Origin: Bacteroidota bacterium
GTDB taxonomy: Bacteria; Bacteroidota; Bacteroidia; B-17B0; Aurantibacillaceae
DNA length: 64,000 nt
Reading direction: 5' to 3'
Assembly (NCBI GenBank): GCA_029237825.1
Contig: JAQZBQ010000007.1
Location: 124,001 to 188,000, forward strand
The stretch's first letter is position 1. Each line of letters begins with the position of its first letter. Of the stretch, positions 16,809 through 24,553 are shown in pieces. Position numbers and translations under genes: made by a program. The notes beneath the pieces were generated by a model. That model did not search any database and was not told where the DNA came from. It worked only from the letters and a program-made list of their open reading frames with translations.

Positions 16809-17900
16809 ATGAGAGCTATGGAGCAATTTGACGAGTATATTTTCGGAACCCTGGGTTCTGAACAAAAGCAAGCATTTGAAGAACGCCTAAAAACGGATGT
16901 GGAATTTGCCGCAGCATTCAACAAACATAAAGCTTTGATTGAAGCAATCAACCATAACGAACAACGCATTCACCTTAAACAAATTCTTTCAACGATTCAT
17001 AAACAGGAATTTGGAAATGATCCAAAAGTCATCAACATCAAAGAAGAGACCTTTATCAAAAGGTATGGTAAGACATTTGCCGTTGCTGCCTCAGTAGCTG
17101 TTTTAGCCGTTATCGGAACGGTTACTTTATTAAGCACTGGCGGGTATTTACTCAAGCAACAAAGCAACGCAATTACTGACCTGAAACGGGATGTAACAGA
17201 GTTAAAATACTCACAGGGCGCAATCATTGAAGGAATTACAGGCGCAACCAATAAGCGAATTAAAAATTATGCCCCTGCAAACATAGAAGGAACTGGTTTC
17301 GCTTTAAACAATAAAGGCTATTTCATCACAAGCTTTCACATGGTGAAAAATGCAGATTCTGTATTTGTAACCAACGCTATCCTTGACCGGGCTTCGGCTA
17401 AATTAGTTGCTAGCGAGCCTTCCCTTGATATTGCGATATATAAAATTGAACGGATCGACGCAATTAAAACATTCGTTTTCCCTTTTTCCTTTAAAGAAAA
17501 TTCATCGGAAATTGGCGATAAAATTTTCACCCTCGGTTATCCGCGCCGGGATGCAGTTTACGGCGAAGGCGCTTTAAGTTCTATGACAGGTTTTAACAAT
17601 GATACTACAATGTATCAGATTTCCATACCGGTTAATCCGGGTAACAGTGGCGGTCCGTTAATGGATGAACAAGGAAACATTATTGGGGTGATCCGGGGCA
17701 AACAGAGTTCAGCTGAAGGCACAGGCTTTGCCATTAAATCCAATTTCATTAAACAAACCATCGATCGCCTTGAAAATGATTCCTTGAGAAAAGAACTCAC
17801 TCTCAGTACAAAAAAATCCAATTTAAGGGGTTTAAAGCGCAGTGAACAAATAAAGAAAATTCAACCTTTTGTATTCAACGTCATGGTTTACAAACGCTAG
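16809..17900 (+). CDS. Membrane protein: anti-sigma-like N-terminus fused to a periplasmic trypsin-like protease
   Basis: A 363-residue protein. Residues 1-85 are cytosolic and helical (MEQFDEYIFGTLGSEQKQAFEERLK, FAAAFNKHKALIEAI), the pattern of zinc-less anti-sigma factors that follow ECF genes in Bacteroidota. A single membrane span covers about 88-112, then a short coiled-coil-like stretch (ITDLKRDVTELKYS), then a DegP/S1-type protease domain at about 155-345 with a complete triad: H177 (ITSFHMV), D207 (SLDIAIY) and S280 (NPGNSGGPL). No PDZ domain is present. The start at 16809 has GGAAATAGAG just ahead; ATG 16818 is an alternative. Co-location with the sigma factor suggests membrane sequestration of sigma linked to periplasmic proteolysis; this link is inference. 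Confidence 0.85.
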   Translation: MRAMEQFDEYIFGTLGSEQKQAFEERLKTDVEFAAAFNKHKALIEAINHNEQRIHLKQILSTIHKQEFGNDPKVINIKEETFIKRYGKTFAVAASVAVLAVIGTVTLLSTGGYLLKQQSNAITDLKRDVTELKYSQGAIIEGITGATNKRIKNYAPANIEGTGFALNNKGYFITSFHMVKNADSVFVTNAILDRASAKLVASEPSLDIAIYKIERIDAIKTFVFPFSFKENSSEIGDKIFTLGYPRRDAVYGEGALSSMTGFNNDTTMYQISIPVNPGNSGGPLMDEQGNIIGVIRGKQSSAEGTGFAIKSNFIKQTIDRLENDSLRKELTLSTKKSNLRGLKRSEQIKKIQPFVFNVMVYKR

Positions 17901-17924
17901 CACCTCGTTTTATTAAACTTATTT

Positions 17925-17949
17925 AACCCCGTTCCAAGCGGGGTTTTTT
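17925..17949 (+). terminator. Intrinsic terminator after the sigma/protease operon
   Basis: AACCCCG (17925-17931) pairs with CGGGGTT (17939-17945) around TTCCAAG, followed by TTTTG. It ends the protease gene and lies directly upstream of the promoter box of the S4 gene. Confidence 0.85.
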
Positions 17950-17960
17950 GTTTTTGGGCG

Positions 17961-17968
17961 TATCTTTA
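17961..17968 (+). promoter_or_regulatory. Bacteroidota-type -7 box before the S4 gene
   Basis: TATCTTTA, one base from TAnnTTTG, ends six bases before the ATG at 17975, predicting a nearly leaderless message. It follows the terminator of the previous operon, where a new promoter is needed. Confidence 0.45.
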
Positions 17969-17974
17969 AAGCAA

Positions 17975-18358
17975 ATGGACAAACAGGTTAGAATTGATAG
18001 TTACTTATGGGCAATACGAATGTACAAATCGCGTTCACTTGCTGCGCAAGCCATTAAAAGTAATAAGGTGAAACTAAATGACGACGTGGTAAAGGCTGCG
18101 CACTTGGTCAAAATTGGTGAACGCTACACGCTATCTTTTCTTCAAGGCGTAAAGAAAATTATTGAGGTAACCGGACTGATAGACAAGCGGCAAAGTTACG
18201 ACATTGCAAAAGAAAACTACGTCGACCACTCGCCGCCAGTGGAAAAAATGGAACGATTGCCCTCTGTTTTTTTTATGCCAAATATGAAACGCGACCGAGG
18301 ATCGGGTAGGCCGACAAAAAAAGAAAAGAGAGATATGGATAATTTCCGTCGCGAATAA
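17975..18358 (+). CDS. S4-domain RNA-binding protein, Hsp15-like
   Basis: Start at ATG 17975 (MDKQVRIDSYLWAIRMYKSR); the frame also opens at a TTG 27 bases upstream but that would include the promoter box. Product 127 residues. Residues about 3-65 form an S4 domain (RIDSYLWAIRMYKSRSLAAQAIKSNKVKLND), with a basic C-terminal tail (RDRGSGRPTKKEKRDMDNFRRE). This is the layout of Hsp15/HslR, which binds 50S subunits carrying stalled nascent chains. It is convergent with pyk, 2 bases apart. Confidence 0.88.
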   Translation: MDKQVRIDSYLWAIRMYKSRSLAAQAIKSNKVKLNDDVVKAAHLVKIGERYTLSFLQGVKKIIEVTGLIDKRQSYDIAKENYVDHSPPVEKMERLPSVFFMPNMKRDRGSGRPTKKEKRDMDNFRRE

Positions 18359-18360
18359 CG

Positions 18361-19791
18361 CTATTGAATATAGCTTAACTTAAGCATATTGGTGCGGCCT
18401 TTTTCCTTCATTGGCATACTGGCTAAATTAATCACCAGATCATCCGCTTTTACGAATCCGCCTTCTTTAATATACTCTTTTAAATCCGCAATCGTTTGAT
18501 CCGTGCTTTCATACCGGTCGTAATAAAAACCCCGAACACCCCAAACCAAACTCAGTGCGTTTAAAAGAGACTGGTTGTCGGTGAAAATATATACGTTAGC
18601 TTTTGGCCTGTGACTGCTAAGTTTAAAAGCGGTATAGCCGCTGTGCGTCATTGATATAATGGCAGATACACCGGCTTGCTTCGCCATAACGCTGGCATTA
18701 TAACAAATGCTATCAGTAATATACGTCACCGTTTTCAACTCCGGTTCATGTTCTTTATAATAAATACGATCATCGCTTTCTATCTGAGTAATGATGCGTC
18801 GCATGTATTCAATCACTTTTACAGGATATCTGCCAACAGAGGTCTCTGCACTTAACATCACGGCGTCGGCACCGTCTAACACCGCATTAGCAACGTCGTT
18901 CACCTCGGCGCGGGTTGGAGTATATGCCGTGATCATACTCTCCATCATTTGTGTAGCAATAATTACCGGCTTCGAGGCTGAAATGCATTTGTTCACAATC
19001 ATTTTCTGTAGCAAGGGTACCTGCTCCATCGGCATCTCTACCCCAAGGTCACCACGGGCAACCATTACCCCATCTGTTACTTCAATAATTTTATCAATTT
19101 CGCGAATGGCTTCGGGTTTCTCAATCTTTGCGATAACCCTCGCATTCTTTTTCTTTGAACGAATAATATCTTTCAACTCCACAATATCAGTAACGCTTCT
19201 TACAAACGATAGACCCACCCATTCAAAATTATTTTCAAGCGCAAAATCAAGGTCTCTTAAATCCTTTAAAGTGAGGCAAGGAAGGGAGATCTTCGTATTT
19301 GGAAGGTTGACGCCCTTTTTCGAGGATAATATTCCACCCGCAATGATTTTAGCGCGAACTTCGTCTTTTCTGTTGGTTTCAATAACTTTTAACGTAATTT
19401 TTCCATCATCAATTAAAACAAGTTCTCCGGCGGCTACGTCCTGAGGAAATTGAGGGTAAGTAATAAAAATTCTTTCCGCTGTACCCTCGCATTCTTTAGT
19501 AGTAATTGTGATTTCATTCCCGTTAATCAAATCGATCGCATTATCCTTCACTTTACCAATCCTGAGTTTAGGGCCTTGTAAATCTCCAAGAATCCCAACA
19601 TTTCGGTTGAGTTTTTTGTTGAGGGTGCGGATATTATCCACTACGTGCTTTATGGGCTCATAATCACCATGAGAAAAGTTAATTCTGCAAATGTCTAATC
19701 CGGCGTTAAACAGCTCTTCCAGAATTGTGATATTCTCCGTGGAAGGCCCCATGGTAGCTACTATTTTTGTTTTATTGTAGATAAAGTTCAT
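18361..19791 (-). CDS. pyk: Pyruvate kinase
   Basis: A 476-residue glycolytic enzyme converting PEP and ADP to pyruvate and ATP. Features in order: KIVATMGPSTEN at the N-terminus, CRINFSHGDY, ILGDLQGPKLRIG, the B domain, SLPCLTLKDLRDLDFAL, the catalytic IAKIEKPEAI, VMVARGDLGVEMP, ATQMMESMITAYTPTRAEVNDVANAVLDGADAVMLSAETSVG, and the C-terminal allosteric domain. The ATG at 19791 (MNFIYNKTKIVATMGP) is right. The gene is a single unit, convergent with the S4 gene and divergent from trmB. Confidence 0.98.
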   Translation of the reverse strand: MNFIYNKTKIVATMGPSTENITILEELFNAGLDICRINFSHGDYEPIKHVVDNIRTLNKKLNRNVGILGDLQGPKLRIGKVKDNAIDLINGNEITITTKECEGTAERIFITYPQFPQDVAAGELVLIDDGKITLKVIETNRKDEVRAKIIAGGILSSKKGVNLPNTKISLPCLTLKDLRDLDFALENNFEWVGLSFVRSVTDIVELKDIIRSKKKNARVIAKIEKPEAIREIDKIIEVTDGVMVARGDLGVEMPMEQVPLLQKMIVNKCISASKPVIIATQMMESMITAYTPTRAEVNDVANAVLDGADAVMLSAETSVGRYPVKVIEYMRRIITQIESDDRIYYKEHEPELKTVTYITDSICYNASVMAKQAGVSAIISMTHSGYTAFKLSSHRPKANVYIFTDNQSLLNALSLVWGVRGFYYDRYESTDQTIADLKEYIKEGGFVKADDLVINLASMPMKEKGRTNMLKLSYIQ

Positions 19792-19885
19792 AGTGGTAAA
19801 TTGTACACGAATGTAATAATTTCAAAACAAAAACGTATTATTAAATCATTACCAATTTTACTACTTTAGCGGTCAATAAACCATC

Positions 19886-20557
19886 ATGCCTAACAAACTC
19901 GAAAAATTTGCTGAATTAAATACTTTTGAAAACACTTTCTCGTTTCATCATTTTGATATTCCTGATGGATTTTCTAAAAAAGGAAAATGGCATGCTGAAG
20001 TGTTTAAAAACGAAAACCCCATTGTGGTGGAATTAGGTTGCGGGCGAGGCGAATACACTATTGGGTTAGCGGAACATACTTTACAAAAAAATTTTATTGG
20101 GGTTGACGTGAAGGGTAACCGCATTTGGACCGGTGCAAGACACGCTACCGACCATCAACTTAAAAACGTTGCGTTTTTGAGAACGCGAATTGATTTTATC
20201 GACCACTGCTTTTCAGAGAATGAAGTGTCAGAAATATGGATCACTTTTCCTGACCCGCAGCCTCAGAAAAACCGTGCACGTAAGCGCTTAACAAATCCCG
20301 CATTCTTTTTAAACCGTTATAAGAAAATTTTGAAGCCTGGGGGATTAATCCATTTAAAAACAGACAGTACATTTTTTTATGATTATACAATGGAAGTTAT
20401 CAAAGAAAATAATTTTCATTTGTTATATGCTACCCACAACCTTTATAAAAATTGCCCCGAAGGAAGAGATGAACTTATCCGTATAAAAACTTACTATGAA
20501 GGCTTGTTTACAGCCAAAGGAGAAGATATAAAATACTGTTGTTTTCAAATTAACTAA
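19886..20557 (+). CDS. trmB: tRNA (guanine-46-N7)-methyltransferase
   Basis: A 223-residue SAM-dependent methyltransferase that modifies G46 in the tRNA variable loop. SAM-binding motif I is VVELGCGRGEYTIGLA at about 49-64; FIGVDVKGNRIWTGA is motif II; the TrmB hallmark TFPDPQPQKNRARKRLTNPAF at about 130 carries the catalytic Asp/Pro region and the basic tRNA-contacting patch; GGLIHLKTDSTFFYDYTMEV follows. Length is as expected. It lies 69 bases before lgt on the same strand. Confidence 0.96.
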   Translation: MPNKLEKFAELNTFENTFSFHHFDIPDGFSKKGKWHAEVFKNENPIVVELGCGRGEYTIGLAEHTLQKNFIGVDVKGNRIWTGARHATDHQLKNVAFLRTRIDFIDHCFSENEVSEIWITFPDPQPQKNRARKRLTNPAFFLNRYKKILKPGGLIHLKTDSTFFYDYTMEVIKENNFHLLYATHNLYKNCPEGRDELIRIKTYYEGLFTAKGEDIKYCCFQIN

Positions 20558-20626
20558 ATACGCCTTAGGGGAATTATTAAACATTTTTAACCAGTTCCAT
20601 TCGAATAAAACACTTAAACTTACCGC

Positions 20627-21445
20627 ATGCTTTCATATTTTATAAATTGGAATCCTAGCCCTGAAATATTTACAATACCGGGTATCGATTGGCCGGTACG
20701 TTGGTATGGCTTATCGTGGGCTTTAGCCTTCATTGGATGCCATTTTTTCATGAACCGCATTTTTAAAGCCGAAGGACGAACAGATAAGCAACTGGATACG
20801 CTTACCCTATATATCGTAATTGCTACCGTTTTAGGTGCGCGCATTGGTCATTGCCTGTTTTATGATTTCGCCTATTATTCCAGGCACCCGCTCGACATTT
20901 TAAAAGTGTATGAAGGAGGATTAGCGAGCCACGGAGGAGCTATTGGAATTTTAATAGGTATGTGGCTGTATTGCCGTAAAACCAAAGAAAGCTGGATATG
21001 GCTTTTCGACCGTTTAGTGGTTGTGGTTCCTTTTGCCTCCTTTATGATCCGTTTTGGAAACTTAATGAATTCTGAAATTGTTGGCAGACCAACCGATGTA
21101 TCGTGGGCATTTATCTTTCACCAGGTGGATGATTTACCGCGGCACCCGACACAACTTTACGAATCATTATTTTACATCTTTCTTTTTATTCTATTCTACA
21201 CGCTGTGGAAGTATAAAAGAAACGATTTTGGCAAAGGATTTATGTTTGGGTTGTTTTGCGTATTGATGTTTACGTTCCGGTTTCTAATGGAATTTCTAAA
21301 AGAAAACCAGGAAGCATTTGAAAATGCACTTCCAATAAACATGGGTCAAATTTTAAGCATTCCTTTTGTTGCCATTGGAATTTACATGATGTTCCGATCA
21401 AAAAAAGAAACAACTCATTTGCCTCAACCTCAAAACACCCTCTAA
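20627..21445 (+). CDS. lgt: Prolipoprotein diacylglyceryl transferase
   Basis: A 272-residue inner-membrane enzyme that transfers diacylglycerol from phosphatidylglycerol to the lipobox Cys of prolipoproteins. About seven membrane spans are predicted. The family motifs are present: WPVRWYGLSWALAF, the GGLASHGGAIG loop with the essential His (about residue 105), RFGNLMNSEIVGRPTD and the C-terminal FLMEFLKENQ. Several lipoproteins that need it are in this window (5878, 52589). The DinB-like gene follows after 2 bases, so the two are likely cotranscribed. Confidence 0.97.
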   Translation: MLSYFINWNPSPEIFTIPGIDWPVRWYGLSWALAFIGCHFFMNRIFKAEGRTDKQLDTLTLYIVIATVLGARIGHCLFYDFAYYSRHPLDILKVYEGGLASHGGAIGILIGMWLYCRKTKESWIWLFDRLVVVVPFASFMIRFGNLMNSEIVGRPTDVSWAFIFHQVDDLPRHPTQLYESLFYIFLFILFYTLWKYKRNDFGKGFMFGLFCVLMFTFRFLMEFLKENQEAFENALPINMGQILSIPFVAIGIYMMFRSKKETTHLPQPQNTL

Positions 21446-21447
21446 AA

Positions 21448-21906
21448 ATGGCATTACCTAGCGTATTCGACCCTAAAACAACCGAAGAAACGTTTCAACG
21501 TTTAGAAAAATTAAATTATATGTCTAAACCGCTTTGGGGCAAAATGTCTGCCGCGCAAATGCTTGCCCATTTAAACGTTAGCTATGATTTAGCTTATGGT
21601 AAAACGGTTTCAAATCCTGGTTTTTTTGGTAAACTGATGTTGAAATGGTTTGTGAAAGGAATTGTTACAAGTGAAAAACCTTATGCTAAAAACTCTCGTA
21701 CTGGTCCTGATTTTATTATCAGCAACCAGCGTGATTTTGAAAAAGAGAAATCTATTTTTATTGATTACGTAAAAAAGACCGAATCGCTTGGCGCAGATTA
21801 TTTTGAAGGGAGGGAAAGTTCCTCATTCGGTTCAATGACTGCTAAGGAATGGAGTACACAATTTTATAAACACATCGACCACCATTTTCGTCAGTTTGGC
21901 GTATAA
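21448..21906 (+). CDS. DinB-like protein, DUF1569 family
   Basis: A 152-residue helical protein. MSAAQMLAHLNVSYDLAYGK at about 34-53, EKEKSIFIDYVKK and the closing WSTQFYKHIDHHFRQFGV fit the four-helix DinB/YfiT fold; three His positions (H43 and the HIDHHF pair) could bind a metal. Members of DUF1569 have no firm function; DinB relatives include thiol-dependent transferases. It is translated 2 bases after lgt with no room for another promoter, so it belongs to the lgt operon. Confidence 0.8.
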   Translation: MALPSVFDPKTTEETFQRLEKLNYMSKPLWGKMSAAQMLAHLNVSYDLAYGKTVSNPGFFGKLMLKWFVKGIVTSEKPYAKNSRTGPDFIISNQRDFEKEKSIFIDYVKKTESLGADYFEGRESSSFGSMTAKEWSTQFYKHIDHHFRQFGV

Positions 21907-22025
21907 TCCCATTTAAGTTACATAATTTCTCTGTTAAGAACTCTGTTTTTAGTTTTCAACGAAATTACCCCATTTCCTCTTCTTAATTAATTATATTTAC
22001 AATAACACGCTATCGTGTTGTATTT

Positions 22026-24251
22026 ATGACAAGATCAAAGAAAAAACAACCTAAACGCTATTTATTTGAAGAAGTATTAGCATTTTTGCGGCACAATAAC
22101 CAAAAAGCTTTCAATTATAAACAGTTGGGCTCGGCCATGGAAATTGAAAATGAGGGTGACCGGTTTGCTTTATTGGAAACCCTGGAAGAATTGAAGCATC
22201 AGGGCTTTGTCACTGAAAAAGAAATAGGGAAATACCAGGCGAAAGAAAATAAAATTTACGAAACAGGAACCATTGATTTTACTACACAAGGTACAGCGTT
22301 TGTTGTAATATCGCCCGAATTGCCCGACGTTTTTATTCCCTTCCGCAAAACCCGTGATGCGCTTCAGGGCGACCTTGTTAAAATTGAAGTACAACCTCAG
22401 CGCGGCAGGGCTAAACCCGAAGGCGAAGTTGTTGAAGTTATTGAACGAAAAAAAACCAAATACGTAGGCACCATTCAAATCAATCCAAAATTTGCGTTTG
22501 TTGTCCCGGATTATACCAAAATACATGTTGATTTTTTTGTTCCTATTCATGACATTAACGGTGCAAAAAATGGGCAGAAAGTGTTGGTTGAATTAACGGA
22601 TTGGAAAAAAGGATCAGAAAACCCGAACGGAAAAGTAATTGATGTCTTAGGAACCGCTGGTGAACATGAAACGGAAATTAATGCCATCATGGCTGAATTT
22701 GGTTTACCCATGGTGTTTGCCCCCGAGGTGGAAGCTGCGGCAAAAAAACTAGCTACAGAGATTACACCTGAAGAAATTGCCAGAAGGCGGGACTTCAGAA
22801 AAATCACCACTTTTACCATTGATCCGGTTGATGCCAAAGATTTCGATGATGCCTTGTCTCTTCAAAAGCTGGAAAATGGGAACTGGGAAGTTGGCGTTCA
22901 CATAGCCGATGTCACTCACTACCTTAAACCCGGCACCATATTAGATGACGAGGCGGTAAGCCGCGCAACCTCGGTTTACCTCGTAGACCGTTGTGTGCCA
23001 ATGCTTCCAGAAATTCTCAGCAACTTTGCCTGTTCGCTACGTCCGCAAGAAGAAAAATATTGCTTCAGTGCGGTATTTGAAATGGACGACCAGGCACAAA
23101 TACAAAACCAATGGTTTGGTAAAACCGTTATTTACAGCGACCATCGTTTTTCGTATGAGGAAGTACAAACCATTATTGAAACAGAGGAAGGTCCGTTCAA
23201 AGAAGAAATTTTAACGCTGGACAGGTTGGCAAAAATCCTTAGAGCCGAACGAACTTCTAAAGGTTCGATCTTTTTTGATAAAGCCGAAGTTAAGTTTCAA
23301 CTCGATGATAAAGGTGTTCCAACCGGAGTATATTTTAAAACTCAAAAAGATGCTCATAAGCTCATTGAAGATTTTATGCTACTGGCAAACCGTAAAGTTG
23401 CCGAATTTCTTGGTAAAAAAGGCAAAGATGATCAGCCAAAAAACCGGGATAAAAAAGTGAAAAACGAAAAGGGTTCGGATGCTGTTGTATACCGGATCCA
23501 TGATGTTCCAAAAGATGAAAAGCTTTTTGAATTGAATAATTTTGTAGAGCGGTTTGGTTACTCGGTAGCTGTTGGAAATAAAACCAAAACAGCCCAATCC
23601 ATCAATAAATTATTGCAGGATGTAAAAAATAAGAAAGAACAAAGCATGATCGAACTGCTCGCTGTTCGTTCAATGCCAAAGGCCATTTATACCACTAAAA
23701 ACGTAGGTCACTATGGTTTGGGTTTTGATTACTATACGCATTTTACTTCGCCTATTCGACGTTATCCGGATGTAATGGTGCACCGTTTGCTGGAAGCTAA
23801 ACTTCAACACACACACTACCTGAAAGCTGATGAACTTGAATTACTTTGTAAGCATTCTTCCGAGATGGAAAAACTTGCCTCTGACGCGGAACGGGCATCA
23901 GTTAAGTACAAACAAGTAGAATTTTTAGAGAATAAGATCGGCGAAGAGTTCGATGGAGTTATCAGTGGAGTAACAGAGTGGGGCATTTTTGTTGAGATCA
24001 TTGAAAATAAGTGTGAGGGTCGCGTTAGCATGCGAGACATGAAAGACGATCAATATGTGTTTGATGAGGAAAATTATCGTGTTGTGGGTAGAAGAACTGG
24101 CCGGGTGTATACACTGGGTGATAAAGTTAGAATTAGCGTAAAACGCGCCGACTTGATTAAAAAACAACTCGACTTTGAGTTTGTCTCAGGCATTTCTTCT
24201 AAACAGGAGCCTGAAATAAGGAATCCGAAGCGCTACAAAAAAAGAAAATAA
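22026..24251 (+). CDS. rnr: Ribonuclease R
   Basis: A 741-residue processive 3'-5' exoribonuclease of the RNB family. N-terminal winged-helix region (residues 1-65), two cold-shock OB folds (about 75-225), RNB catalytic domain (about 255-590) with the metal-binding TIDPVDAKDFDDALSL, and a C-terminal S1 domain (about 640-715, GEEFDGVISGVTEWGIFVEI), then a short basic tail RNPKRYKKRK. Between about 465 and 490 there is a Lys/Asp-rich insert (GKKGKDDQPKNRDKKVKNEKG) typical of Bacteroidota homologues. The ATG at 22026 is followed by MTRSKKKQPKRY. A strong terminator follows. Confidence 0.97.
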   Translation: MTRSKKKQPKRYLFEEVLAFLRHNNQKAFNYKQLGSAMEIENEGDRFALLETLEELKHQGFVTEKEIGKYQAKENKIYETGTIDFTTQGTAFVVISPELPDVFIPFRKTRDALQGDLVKIEVQPQRGRAKPEGEVVEVIERKKTKYVGTIQINPKFAFVVPDYTKIHVDFFVPIHDINGAKNGQKVLVELTDWKKGSENPNGKVIDVLGTAGEHETEINAIMAEFGLPMVFAPEVEAAAKKLATEITPEEIARRRDFRKITTFTIDPVDAKDFDDALSLQKLENGNWEVGVHIADVTHYLKPGTILDDEAVSRATSVYLVDRCVPMLPEILSNFACSLRPQEEKYCFSAVFEMDDQAQIQNQWFGKTVIYSDHRFSYEEVQTIIETEEGPFKEEILTLDRLAKILRAERTSKGSIFFDKAEVKFQLDDKGVPTGVYFKTQKDAHKLIEDFMLLANRKVAEFLGKKGKDDQPKNRDKKVKNEKGSDAVVYRIHDVPKDEKLFELNNFVERFGYSVAVGNKTKTAQSINKLLQDVKNKKEQSMIELLAVRSMPKAIYTTKNVGHYGLGFDYYTHFTSPIRRYPDVMVHRLLEAKLQHTHYLKADELELLCKHSSEMEKLASDAERASVKYKQVEFLENKIGEEFDGVISGVTEWGIFVEIIENKCEGRVSMRDMKDDQYVFDEENYRVVGRRTGRVYTLGDKVRISVKRADLIKKQLDFEFVSGISSKQEPEIRNPKRYKKRK

Positions 24252-24284
24252 TTCGTGTGATAAAAACTGTACGTGAATAAAGCC

Positions 24285-24317
24285 AAAAAACACCATCTAT
24301 ACCCGATGGTGTTTTTT
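24285..24317 (+). terminator. Intrinsic terminator after rnr
   Basis: AAAAAACACCATC pairs without mismatch with GATGGTGTTTTTT around a TATACCC loop. A textbook rho-independent terminator, and symmetric enough to work in both directions. Confidence 0.9.
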
Positions 24318-24522
24318 GTTAATGCAATTAATGGATCATTAAATTCTGTTTTTCTGGTCGGCCCGATTTTACTCTTGACAAACAGGTATAATTAATTTCC
24401 TCGCGCCCTTGTCTATTGTTGTCTTTGGGCTCATTATCCTTTCGTAGAATAGGTTTCCATTACAAAACCTCTGCCCTATCCTTTCTTTGACCTGGAAACA
24501 ACATAACATTCTTTAAATTTAA

Positions 24523-24530
24523 TATATTTG
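24523..24530 (+). promoter_or_regulatory. Bacteroidota-type -7 box before the TPR kinase
   Basis: TATATTTG matches TAnnTTTG exactly and ends 23 bases before the ATG at 24554. A TTTG at 24486 is too distant to be a regular -33 element. Confidence 0.45.
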
Positions 24531-24553
24531 GTTTGCATAACCCGCGCTTGTAC

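Larger units (their letters stand above)
24252..24553. other. Intergenic region between rnr and the TPR kinase
   Basis: About 300 bases. It holds the rnr terminator near its left end and a promoter -7 box (24523-24530) near its right end. The middle, 24320-24520, shows no coding signal, RNA fold or repeat that I can recognise. Confidence 0.6.
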
